Of a DNA stretch of 64,000 nucleotides, positions 54,441-62,634 are shown in pieces. The translations under genes and the position numbers were made by a program. The notes under the pieces were generated by a model. The model ran no database searches. It was given only the letters and a program-made list of their open reading frames with translations, and was not told where the DNA came from. Origin of the DNA: Haloferula rosea (GTDB lineage Bacteria > Verrucomicrobiota > Verrucomicrobiia > Verrucomicrobiales > Akkermansiaceae). Each line of letters opens with the position of its first letter. Position 1 is the first letter of the stretch. Location: positions 186,001 to 250,000 of the forward strand of contig NZ_JAENII010000001.1 of NCBI RefSeq assembly GCF_016595525.1, given 5' to 3'.

Positions 54441-55715
54441 CTAGGGTGCATGACTCGGTTTCAAGCTGGATGGTTCAGGCTTCTCCAACTCGACCAGCCG
54501 GGACGATATGAGGAGTCCCCGGGCGTCTTCCAGATTCACGTAGTAAGTCATGCCGGTATCCGGCAGCCGTGCCTTGACCGTGCGAGTCATGGCATCCACT
54601 TCTGCCTCCATGGACATCCACGGACCCGGTCGGGAATGCTTCGCCTTGGGATCATCCTTGGGCTTCCGGTAGGTCAAAGGCTCATTCAGGTAGTGAACCG
54701 TCGCTTTCTCGATGGGACTTTCGGATTCATACTCAAGCTCGATGGCCCGGCCGACTGGCTGGGTGACGATCCTCGCCAGGGCTGGCCCGTTTCCCTTCAG
54801 TTGGTGATCCGCAAAGGCATAGATCTCCGGGACGCGCACAGGATCCCAACCCGCGCCGTGACCGTGAGGCAATCCCGGGTGGATGCTCAGCCATGCATGA
54901 TCGCTCGTGACATCAAAACTCTTCGAGGTCGTGTTGACCGAGAAGTGGCCGTCTCCATCACCATTGACCCAGAGGGTGGGGACGGTTCCGTTTGCGAAAT
55001 GCCGGGCCGGATCCCAGAACTTCTCGGCTTCGGTCCGCACGCTGCTGAAGTGTCCATGCGACTCGTAGAGGTAGCCGCAACCGTAGACCGGGATCGCGCA
55101 TTTGTAGCGGGCATCGATCCCGGAGACGAGGCTGCTCAGGATGCCACCCCAGGAGATCCCGGTCATCCCGATCCGGTCTGCGTCGACTTCTGGTAGGGAG
55201 GCCAGAAGTGTGTGGGCGACGAAGATGTCGGACACGGCATGGTACATCCATTGTGCTTCGAGAGGTCGTTCCGCATCACCGAAGCGTCCGACACGGGAGG
55301 GACCACTGTGATCATGGCTCAGCCGTCCGCGTCCGGTCGCAGCATCCTTCGGGAGATGCCCTTCGAGATCCATGGCGATTGCCGCATAGCCGCGGTCGTT
55401 CCAGAGTTTCACCCACTCGTAGAAAGCAGTGCCTCCACCGCCATGAACCAGCACCATTCCCGGCACCGGCTTGTCGCTTTCGGGGATCCCCAGATAGGCG
55501 AATACCCGCTTCTTCTTCCCGTCGTGGGGGACGCTGTCAAAGAACACCGCCTTGACGCTTCCTCGGTCATGGGACGAATGCGAATGAACCGCAGGAACCT
55601 CAAACACCAAAGGATCGAGCCGCTCGAGCAATGACGGGTCGGGAGCTTCCGCCGCGGGAGCGGCCAAAGGTCCGATCGCCCAGGCGATTCCAAGTTGGAT
55701 GCATCTCCGGATCAT
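54441..55715 (-). CDS. Secreted alpha/beta-hydrolase, probable carbohydrate acyl esterase
   Basis: 424 residues with signal peptide (about 1-22). The oxyanion motif VHGGGG (90-95), nucleophile elbow GISWGG with Ser188, an acid candidate in NGDGDGHF (Asp253/255) and a His candidate in HGHGAGW (284-290) fit an alpha/beta-hydrolase resembling acetyl-xylan esterases or the PhoPQ-regulated/prolyl oligopeptidase-like group. A beta-rich C-terminal domain follows (about 320-410). The start overlaps the sulfatase stop upstream by 4 nt. I infer O-acetyl or other acyl removal from polysaccharide; a peptidase is less likely. Confidence 0.8.
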   Translation of the reverse strand: MIRRCIQLGIAWAIGPLAAPAAEAPDPSLLERLDPLVFEVPAVHSHSSHDRGSVKAVFFDSVPHDGKKKRVFAYLGIPESDKPVPGMVLVHGGGGTAFYEWVKLWNDRGYAAIAMDLEGHLPKDAATGRGRLSHDHSGPSRVGRFGDAERPLEAQWMYHAVSDIFVAHTLLASLPEVDADRIGMTGISWGGILSSLVSGIDARYKCAIPVYGCGYLYESHGHFSSVRTEAEKFWDPARHFANGTVPTLWVNGDGDGHFSVNTTSKSFDVTSDHAWLSIHPGLPHGHGAGWDPVRVPEIYAFADHQLKGNGPALARIVTQPVGRAIELEYESESPIEKATVHYLNEPLTYRKPKDDPKAKHSRPGPWMSMEAEVDAMTRTVKARLPDTGMTYYVNLEDARGLLISSRLVELEKPEPSSLKPSHAP

Positions 55716-57214
55716 TGTCGAACCCCTCTGCGGATGTTGATCTTGCCGGTATCGTTCTTCTGATCCGGCCCCGCGGTGCTTCGTCCGCGCTTTACGTCAG
55801 ATTCAAGTTGGGTGATCAGTCGCTCAACGATCTCGGGATGGGAGTGGTAGAGGTTGTTCTGTTCCTCAGGGTCGACCTCCATGTTGTAGAGCTGCATTGG
55901 TGCATCGACTCCCATCTTCTCCCGGGTCCAGCCGCCGGAACCTTTGGCCAGAAGCAGTTTCCATTTTCCCTCGCGATAGGCGAACTGCCCGCTGACCGAA
56001 TGGTGCACGACACCCTTGCGGGCCGACTCGATCGGCTTGCCCTTCAGCGCTGGCGCGAAGCTGACGCTATCCTCGCCGGCATTGGCAGGCAGGGTGGCTC
56101 CACTCAGCTCGGCGCTGGTGGCCATCAGATCGGTCAGGCAGATCACTTCATCGCTGGAAGATCCGGCTTTCACCCCGGCCGGCCAACGGACGATGAAGGG
56201 GACCCGGTGGCCGCCGTCCCAGATGTCGGACTTCGAGCCACGGTATTTCCCGTTGGGGAAATGGCCCATTTCTTTCAAGGCGGGGATGTCCGCCACCTTT
56301 GAACAGCCGTTGTCGCTGGTGACGATGATCATCGTGTTCTCGGCAAGCCCCGCCTTGTCGACCGCCTCGGTGATCCGGGCGACCACGGCATCGGTATGCA
56401 TGACGAAGTCGCCGTAGAGTCCGAGCTTGCTCTTACCCTTCCACTCGTCGGTGGGAATGATGGGGGCGTGCGGGGAAGTCAGCGGCACGTAGAGGAAGAA
56501 CGGCTGGTCCGCGGATTGCGTTTGAATGAACTGGGCCGACTTGTTGCCGATCTCGTCGAGCACATCGATGGCCTCGAAGTCGGCATGCGCCGGTCCCTTG
56601 CGATGGAAGGCCTTGGTGGTCGTGCACTTGCCGACGAATTGGTCATCCTTGATCCAGATATACGGCGGCATGTCCAGGGAGGCGGAAATGCCATACCACG
56701 AGTCGAAGCCGAGATCGACCGGACCTCCGGTGATGCGGGCGCTCCAGTCGACTCCATCGACCGCCGCACGCTGGCCGCGCGTCGGTTTGCCCTTCGGGTC
56801 GACGAGGCCAAGTCCCAAGTGCCACTTGCCGACGATGGCCGTGTTGTAGCCCTGCTTCTTGAGAAGCCCGGCGACGGTCAGGCGATCGGGGGCGATCAAT
56901 GGCTGGTCGAAGCCGAAGAGCACTCCGCTCTGCTTGTAGGTGCGCCAGTTGTAGCGGCCGGTGAGCACGCCATAGCGGGTCGGTGTGCAGACCGATGAGC
57001 TGGAGTGGGCATCGGTGAAGACCATGCCTTCCTTCGCCAGGCGGTCCATGCCGGGCGTCGGGATCTTGCCGTGCTCGGGATTGAGCGCCTGGACATCGCC
57101 GTAGCCGAGGTCGTCGGCGAGGATGTAGATGATGTTCGGCTTCTCGGCGGCAAAGGCCGCTGAACCGATCAGGCAGGCCAGCGTGAGTCCGATGGATTTC
57201 AGATGGGTCATCAT
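55712..57214 (-). CDS. S1 family sulfatase (group A)
   Basis: 500 residues from the ATG at 57214, chosen because AGGAGG lies about 10 nt upstream and a signal peptide follows (about 1-23); the longer frame runs inside GH29. PNIIYILADDLGYGD, ALNPEHGKIPTP, formylglycine motif C76-T-P-T-R80, IVGKWHLGL, VTSDNGCSK and [10 protein letters not shown]. Its C-terminus INIRRGVRQ departs from the LWKSGK ending of its relatives. Coupled by 4 nt to the esterase and 2 nt after the GH29 stop. Confidence 0.94.
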   Translation of the reverse strand: MMTHLKSIGLTLACLIGSAAFAAEKPNIIYILADDLGYGDVQALNPEHGKIPTPGMDRLAKEGMVFTDAHSSSSVCTPTRYGVLTGRYNWRTYKQSGVLFGFDQPLIAPDRLTVAGLLKKQGYNTAIVGKWHLGLGLVDPKGKPTRGQRAAVDGVDWSARITGGPVDLGFDSWYGISASLDMPPYIWIKDDQFVGKCTTTKAFHRKGPAHADFEAIDVLDEIGNKSAQFIQTQSADQPFFLYVPLTSPHAPIIPTDEWKGKSKLGLYGDFVMHTDAVVARITEAVDKAGLAENTMIIVTSDNGCSKVADIPALKEMGHFPNGKYRGSKSDIWDGGHRVPFIVRWPAGVKAGSSSDEVICLTDLMATSAELSGATLPANAGEDSVSFAPALKGKPIESARKGVVHHSVSGQFAYREGKWKLLLAKGSGGWTREKMGVDAPMQLYNMEVDPEEQNNLYHSHPEIVERLITQLESDVKRGRSTAGPDQKNDTGKINIRRGVRQ

Positions 57215-57216
57215 GT

Positions 57217-58659
57217 CTATCGAGCCTCCTTGACCGCTCCGGGCAGCTTGTGCTCGCCCGCACCGCGGCTTTTCCGGATGTCGGTGTGGCGCTTGGCGCG
57301 CGTGGTGTACCAGTGATACTTGCCCTTGGCCTCGGGGTCGGCCGCGATGGCATCGGCGTATTCCACGGCGATCACCGTATTTCGCGCATCCGGTGCCTCC
57401 TCGGGCACCTCGATGGTGGTGACGTGACCGTCGGCCTTGTAGGAAATGGTCAGCGGCTTCTTTTCGGAGTCCGAGAGGAAGTAGGCTTTGACCGGCTTGC
57501 CGATCAGGCCGTTGAACTCGATGCCCTCCGGCTTCCACTCGAGGACGTGCAGGTAGACCGTCTTGTCCTTCTGGGTCATGGCGCCCCACCAGAAATCGAA
57601 GTCGACGGGGGATGAAGTGGTGCCATAGATCGACTCACCATTGACCGCCATCCATGCTCCGGCGGCTTTGAGGCGTTCGGATTCCTCGGGTAGGATGTTG
57701 CCTTTGGGATCGGGGCCGACGTTGAGCAGGAGGTTCACGCCGCGGGCTGCGCAAAGGGCCAGGAACTCGACGATGTCCTTCTCGCTCTTCCAAGCGTCAT
57801 CGGTGCGGTCGTAGCCCCAGTTGTGACGCATGGTCATGCAGGTCTCGCTGTCTTCGGTCATGCGTGTTGCGGGAAGCATGCGGTCGGGAAGGGAGTTGAA
57901 GTCGGCAAACTTCTGTTTCTCTGCCGGGACCTTGCGGCTGTAGAGGCGACTGCAGATCACCGCGTTGGGCTGGAGCTCGCGGACCCGTGCGCCCTGCGCG
58001 TCGGCCTCGACCAGGTCGTTGCCGCCGGTATCGAACCAGAGCACGGACATCTCACCGTAGTTGCTGAGTAGTTCGTCCAGATTCTTTTCCACCAGTTTGA
58101 GGTATTCCTCGGTGGTGAGGGTTCCTTTTTCCCGGGCCCGGCTGCGGTGATACCAGTCCTTGAACTGGGAATAGTAGACACCGAACTTGATGCCCTGCTT
58201 CGCGCATTCGTCCGACAGCTCCTTGATGATGTCGCGCTTGAACGGCGTCGCGTCCATCACGTTGTAGTCGGTGGCATCGGTATCGAAGAGGCAGAAGCCG
58301 TCGTGATGTTTGGAGGTGATGACCATGTACTTCATGCCGGCTTCCTTCGCGAGGGAGACCCATTTCTTGGCATCGAAGTCGGTCGGATTGAACTGGGGTG
58401 CGAGGGTCTCGCGGTATTCCTTGCCGGGGATTTTGGCGCTGTTCATCACCCACTCGGCGCTGGCGCCGCCCTGTTCCTTGCCGTAGTCCTTGCCTTTCCA
58501 TTCGCCACCGGCGATGGAGTAGAGGCCCCAGTGGATGAACATGCCGTAGCGCGCGTCGCGCCACCATTCCATGTGGGAGTCGTCCTGCTGGTCGCAGCGG
58601 GCGGTGGAGGGGATCAGGAGAAGGGATGCGAAGCAGGAGATGAGGGTTTTACGTTTCAT
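57217..58659 (-). CDS. GH29 alpha-L-fucosidase
   Basis: 480 residues with signal peptide (about 1-22). YGMFIHWGLYS, YMVITSKHHDGFCLFDT, KFGVYYSQFKDWYH and MSVLWFDTGG with the predicted nucleophile Asp210; GVNLLLNVGPDPKG follows. This is the canonical fucosidase signature, with a short C-terminal beta-domain. The downstream sulfatase starts 2 nt after its stop. A 166-nt gap upstream to the previous sulfatase may hold a promoter. Confidence 0.93.
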   Translation of the reverse strand: MKRKTLISCFASLLLIPSTARCDQQDDSHMEWWRDARYGMFIHWGLYSIAGGEWKGKDYGKEQGGASAEWVMNSAKIPGKEYRETLAPQFNPTDFDAKKWVSLAKEAGMKYMVITSKHHDGFCLFDTDATDYNVMDATPFKRDIIKELSDECAKQGIKFGVYYSQFKDWYHRSRAREKGTLTTEEYLKLVEKNLDELLSNYGEMSVLWFDTGGNDLVEADAQGARVRELQPNAVICSRLYSRKVPAEKQKFADFNSLPDRMLPATRMTEDSETCMTMRHNWGYDRTDDAWKSEKDIVEFLALCAARGVNLLLNVGPDPKGNILPEESERLKAAGAWMAVNGESIYGTTSSPVDFDFWWGAMTQKDKTVYLHVLEWKPEGIEFNGLIGKPVKAYFLSDSEKKPLTISYKADGHVTTIEVPEEAPDARNTVIAVEYADAIAADPEAKGKYHWYTTRAKRHTDIRKSRGAGEHKLPGAVKEAR

Positions 58660-58825
58660 GATTCGGTTCTGGATGGATTGGATGATGGATGGCTGAGCAC
58701 CAGTCTCTCCCTCTGGTTTGAGCGCTCTGATCCGCTCTCAGGAGAGGTGCCGAGGTCGTTCGGGAGACCCCGCGGCTTATCGAGGTGAGGAGGGTCACAT
58801 TGCGGTTGGGGGTGGCCATGGACGG

Positions 58826-60328
58826 TCAATTCCTGAGTTCCGAGCTGGGAGGCAATGGCACCTCGTTCTTCGTGCGCCACTCCACGAGCTGCTTCAGCAT
58901 TTGCTGCGCGATTTCGGGGTGGCTCTTGGCCAGGTTCTTCTTCTCTGCCTGGTCGTCGTTGGTGTTGTAGAGTTCGATGTCCCCCTTCTTCAGATACTGG
59001 ATCAGCTTCCACTCGCCCTTGCGGATGATCGAGCACGGCGGGTCCTTGTAGGTGCTGGCGATGTGCCAGAAGAGGGCTCGCTCATTGAGCTCCCGCCCCT
59101 GCATGAGAGGAAGCCAGCTGTCGCCGTCGAGGGTGGCGGTGTAGTCATCGACCCCGGCCAGATCGAGGAAAGTGGGGAAGAGATCGAGACCGTGAACCGG
59201 GGTGGCATTGCGTGAAGCTCTCACCACGGAGGGCCAGTGGACCAGTGCGGGAACGCGCAAGCCACCGTCATACACGTTGCCCTTCGCGCCCCTCAGGTTC
59301 TTGTTGGCGCTCTGCAGCCCGTTGAAGCCGTTGTCGGAGGTGAAGACGATCACGGTGTTGTCGCGCAGACCCGCCTGGTCGAGGTAGTCGGTGAGGCGTT
59401 TCACGTTGTCGTCGATCGACTTGATCATGGTCGCGTAGTCGGCGACTTCCTTCTTCTTTTTCGCCGGCCCCATGCCCTGTCCGGTCGACGGGTCGCCCTT
59501 CTTCTTCAGGAAGTGTGTGCGCAGTGCTTCGCTCCGTGGAACCGACGGTCGATGGGGGGCGTAGTAGTGAAGATTGACAAAGAAGGGGCCATCCTTGTGA
59601 CGTTCGATGAAGTCGATCGCGTCGCTGGTGAGACGGTCGGTCAGCCATCCGTCGTCCGGCTTGTCCTCGATGAACGGATTCTTGAAGGGGGCGACGTAGC
59701 CGCCACCGGGCGCGTTGTAGCCCTTGTCGTAGCCGCGCGCCGGGTCACCCCACCAAGTGCCGCCGACGTTCTCATCGAAGCCCCGGCCGGTGGGGTAGTA
59801 CTTGCGAATCTCCGGCGTCTTGTGCGCTGCGACCCAGCTGAGGTCGCCATTTCCCGGTTGGGTCAGCTTCTTTTGCAAGGAACCCGGTGTTTCCGCAGCG
59901 GGGTTCGGCCCGACGATGTGCCACTTGCCGAGGTGGATCAGTTGGTAGCCCGCCTTCTTCAATGGCTGCGAGAACACCGGGTGTTCCTCACCGACCGTCC
60001 AGCGCGAGAAGATGTTGTCGCTGCTGTTTCCCTTCTCCAGCACCGGCACGGTGTAGCAGCCGGTGCGGAAGGATTGCCTGCCGGTCAGGATGGCCGCGCG
60101 CGATGGCGAGCAGGTGGGATACATGAAGGCGTTCTCGAGCACCAGACTGTGCTTCGCCAGAGCATCGAGATGCGGGGTCTCGAAGTATTTGCTCCCCATG
60201 AAGCCCACGTCCTGCCAGCCAAGGTCATCCGCCAGAATGAAGATGATGTTGGGCCGTCCCTGATCCGCGCCCGGGGAAGGGGAGATCAGGGTGATCGCGA
60301 AGATCAGCAGAGAGGTGAGGTGCTTCAC
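58826..60328 (-). CDS. S1 family sulfatase
   Basis: 500 residues, signal peptide about 1-20. PNIIFILADDLGWQD, formylglycine motif C73-S-P-S-R77, LGKWHIVGPN (GKWHL variant), FTSDNGFNG and DGGLRVPALV. A long internal loop around RKYYPTGRGFDENVGGTWWGDP and an insertion near KKKGDPSTGQGMGPAKKKK set it apart. It begins 4 nt after the previous sulfatase stop, so both should be translated together. Substrate uncertain. Confidence 0.93.
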   Translation of the reverse strand: MKHLTSLLIFAITLISPSPGADQGRPNIIFILADDLGWQDVGFMGSKYFETPHLDALAKHSLVLENAFMYPTCSPSRAAILTGRQSFRTGCYTVPVLEKGNSSDNIFSRWTVGEEHPVFSQPLKKAGYQLIHLGKWHIVGPNPAAETPGSLQKKLTQPGNGDLSWVAAHKTPEIRKYYPTGRGFDENVGGTWWGDPARGYDKGYNAPGGGYVAPFKNPFIEDKPDDGWLTDRLTSDAIDFIERHKDGPFFVNLHYYAPHRPSVPRSEALRTHFLKKKGDPSTGQGMGPAKKKKEVADYATMIKSIDDNVKRLTDYLDQAGLRDNTVIVFTSDNGFNGLQSANKNLRGAKGNVYDGGLRVPALVHWPSVVRASRNATPVHGLDLFPTFLDLAGVDDYTATLDGDSWLPLMQGRELNERALFWHIASTYKDPPCSIIRKGEWKLIQYLKKGDIELYNTNDDQAEKKNLAKSHPEIAQQMLKQLVEWRTKNEVPLPPSSELRN

Positions 60329-60332
60329 GGTC

Positions 60333-61703
60333 TTAGTAGCTCAACTTGCCGCCGAACTTTGATTTCTGCCGCTCACTCTCCCACCATTCGTTGGGGCCTT
60401 CCTTCACGATGTCCTCCCACAGCTTGAGCAGGGTTTTCTTCATCTCCTCGGTCTTCTCGGGCATCTCGGTGGAGAGGTCGTTGGCTTCCGCCATGTCCTT
60501 GGGGATGTTGTAGAGCTGGAACTTCGTCAGCGTTTCATCGCCGACGATCTTCCAGTCGCCGATGCGCATCGCGACGCGTTGGTCGGGAGGTGAGACATGC
60601 GTGCGCCAGAACAGCGGCTGCTTGCGCTCCACTGGTTCACCCTTCAGGGCGGGCAGCATGTTCGCGCCGTCGATGGTGCGGTCGTCGGGCAGTGGGATCC
60701 CGACGATGTCGAGCACGGTGGTGAAGACATCGGTGCCGATCACCGGGACGTCGCTGGTGGTTCCGGGTTTGATGTGCTTGGGCCAGCGCACCAGGCCGGG
60801 GACGCGGATGCCCCCCTCGTACTCGCTGCGCTTGTTGCCGCGCAGTCCGCCACTGGAACCTCCGAAACCCGGGACGGGTCCGTTGTCGGACGTGAAGAAC
60901 AGGAAGGTGTTGTCGCTCACTCCCTGTTCCTCCAGGGCGTCCATCACCATGCCCAGCGCGTGGTCGAGCTGGGTGATGTTGCCCATGTATTTGGCGTTCT
61001 TGTGGTCCTTGTAGAGCGCCTGGAACTTGGAATCGGTGGCGATTGGCGAATGCGGTTCGTGGATCCACACCGAAAGCGCGAACGGCTTGTCAGGGTTGCG
61101 GATGTCCTTGAGCCAGCGACCGGCTTCGGCGGCCACCAATTGGGCCGAGTAGCCTTCCATCTCACCGACGGGCTCGCCGTTGCGGACGAAGTTGTTCGGG
61201 TTCTTGTGGCTCGGCGCCGCATTGTTGTGCGTCGCCATCCAGTAGTCGTAGCCGTGGTCGCCGGGTTGGGGGAATTTCTCGTTGTTGAACTGCTGCTTCG
61301 AGAGCAGGTGCCACTTGCCGACGTGGCAGGTCTCGTAGCCTGCCTTCTTGAGGAGCTCCGGATAGGTGATCTCACTCGCCCGCAAGTGGGCCTCATGGTT
61401 CCCGGAAAGGTGACGATACACGCCGTTCCGGTAGGGAGTGCGGCCCGTCAGGATGGCCGATCGGGATGGTGAGCAGACGCCGCAGGCCGAGTAACACTGC
61501 GTGAGTTTCACGCCCTGCGAAGCCAGCTTGTTCATGTTCGGCGTTTTGATCAGCTCGTTCCCGTAGGTCTCTGAGTCGCCCCAGCCCATGTCGTCGGCGA
61601 CGAAGACCACGATGTTGGGAGGTTTCTCCGCGGCAGCGGCGGAGAGCCCGACGACGCTCGCTGCCAAGGCAGAGAGCATGAATATATTTGATTTTTTGAT
61701 CAT
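60333..61703 (-). CDS. S1 family sulfatase (group B), first gene of the cluster
   Basis: 456 residues from the ATG at 61703, followed by a signal peptide (about 1-25). PNIVVFVADDMGWGD, ACGVC77-S-P-S-R81, CHVGKWHLLS, FTSDNGPVP and EGGIRVPGLVRWP. Paralogue of 23804-25177 (shared WMATHNNA, NFVRNGEP, KLSY end). Being the first gene downstream of the divergent region, its expression marks the promoter of the large cluster. The stop is 4 nt from the next sulfatase start. Confidence 0.94.
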   Translation of the reverse strand: MIKKSNIFMLSALAASVVGLSAAAAEKPPNIVVFVADDMGWGDSETYGNELIKTPNMNKLASQGVKLTQCYSACGVCSPSRSAILTGRTPYRNGVYRHLSGNHEAHLRASEITYPELLKKAGYETCHVGKWHLLSKQQFNNEKFPQPGDHGYDYWMATHNNAAPSHKNPNNFVRNGEPVGEMEGYSAQLVAAEAGRWLKDIRNPDKPFALSVWIHEPHSPIATDSKFQALYKDHKNAKYMGNITQLDHALGMVMDALEEQGVSDNTFLFFTSDNGPVPGFGGSSGGLRGNKRSEYEGGIRVPGLVRWPKHIKPGTTSDVPVIGTDVFTTVLDIVGIPLPDDRTIDGANMLPALKGEPVERKQPLFWRTHVSPPDQRVAMRIGDWKIVGDETLTKFQLYNIPKDMAEANDLSTEMPEKTEEMKKTLLKLWEDIVKEGPNEWWESERQKSKFGGKLSY

Positions 61704-62073
61704 GGGTTGGTCGATATACTCAAAACGCGGTTTTGCGGTGGGTCTTTCGAAAGATGCGACGCGGTTCGATAAGTCCATGGCTGTCAGACGCCAATAAGAC
61801 CGTTGTTTGGAGAATTGCCGGGATCTTTCGCGGCTTGCAGACAGGAGGGGTGAAACGGAGCTTTCCATCCCTCGAAACAAGCCAAGACTATCTAAAATAT
61901 GCCAAAATGACGAAAAGTGTTAACGAGATTCACGGTGTGCTGACGCCAAAGGGTCCTCCCAGCTGGCTGGCTGATCCGAAGTTGCGGCCCGCGTCGAGGA
62001 CGGGAAGATCCGCAGTCTGGAGTGAAAGAATTCGAGGGCTCCGTCCAGAAACTCGTTAACGTCGTGGCGCCCT
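61704..62073. promoter_or_regulatory. Divergent intergenic region between the sulfatase cluster and the sigma factor gene
   Basis: About 370 nt carry the start sites of both transcripts. On the minus side, CAAAAC-GCG-GTTTTG (61721-61735) is a perfect 6-bp inverted repeat 18 nt before the sulfatase ATG. GTTAACGAG at 61919-61927 and its reverse complement CTCGTTAAC at 62054-62062 lie in inverted orientation, about 125 nt apart. The same 10-mer CGTTAACGAG also occurs at 410-419. No clear -35/-10 pair can be set with confidence. I read this as a candidate shared control region. Confidence 0.4.
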
Positions 62074-62634
62074 ATGGCTTATTTGGATTGGATGAGTTCC
62101 GCCTCCAACGTTTCTCCGCAATTTGTGACCCTCCTGACTGACCACCAGGAAGTGTTGCGGTCCTACATCATTTCCCAGATCCCCAATCACGCCGATGTGC
62201 GGGATATTCTGCAGGAGGTGAATGTGGTCCTGTGTGAGAAGATGAACGATTTCAAGCTCGGCACCAATTTCGGAGCCTGGGCGTGCACCGTCGCCTACTA
62301 CACGATTCTCGACTACCGGAAGAAGCAGAAGCGGGAGGGCTTCCTGGTCTTCAACGAGGACCTCTGCCAATCCCTGGCCACGCAGTCCGAAAAACGCGAA
62401 CCCGCGATCCTGGAGGCCAAGAGGCGCGCCCTGCAGTTCTGCCTGGGCAAATTGTCGCCGGCTCACCGTGAGTTGATCGAGGCACGCTACGATGACGAGC
62501 GTGGCGGCATGGAACAGATCGCTGCGGAAACCGGGCGGACCCGGGCGTCGCTGCGGGTCACACTTTCTCGACTGAGAACGACCCTGCGGCGCTGCATCCA
62601 CAATACCCTCGCGGTGGAAGGAGGTCGGCTTTGA
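62074..62634 (+). CDS. Sigma-70 family RNA polymerase sigma factor (Rhodopirellula/Verrucomicrobium type)
   Basis: 186 residues (an alternative ATG lies six codons in). Region 2 (about 15-90): DVRDILQEVNVVLCEKMNDF and TNFGAWACTVAYYTILDYRKKQKR. Region 4 (about 115-175): LGKLSPAHRELIEARYDDE and IAAETGRTRASLRVTLSRLRTTLRRC. The text matches the sigma-70 subfamily that is expanded in Planctomycetes and Verrucomicrobia and often coupled to a FecR-like protein. Its stop codon overlaps the TTG start of the membrane partner. I infer that it activates genes for the polysaccharide response, perhaps this cluster. Confidence 0.92.
   Translation: MAYLDWMSSASNVSPQFVTLLTDHQEVLRSYIISQIPNHADVRDILQEVNVVLCEKMNDFKLGTNFGAWACTVAYYTILDYRKKQKREGFLVFNEDLCQSLATQSEKREPAILEAKRRALQFCLGKLSPAHRELIEARYDDERGGMEQIAAETGRTRASLRVTLSRLRTTLRRCIHNTLAVEGGRL
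62620..62624 (+). promoter_or_regulatory. Ribosome binding site deciding the TTG start of the FecR/LamG gene
   Basis: GGAGG inside AAGGAGGT lies 6 nt before a TTG at 62631, and this TTG overlaps the sigma factor stop (TTGA). This strong site supports the rare start codon; no ATG of the frame occurs until far downstream. Confidence 0.7.

Noticed and set aside
57215-57589. 125-codon upstream extension of the sulfatase at 55712
   Set aside because: It overlaps GH29 coding sequence, is Arg/Gly/His-rich shadow text, and a signal peptide with a good AGGAGG site follows the ATG at 57214.
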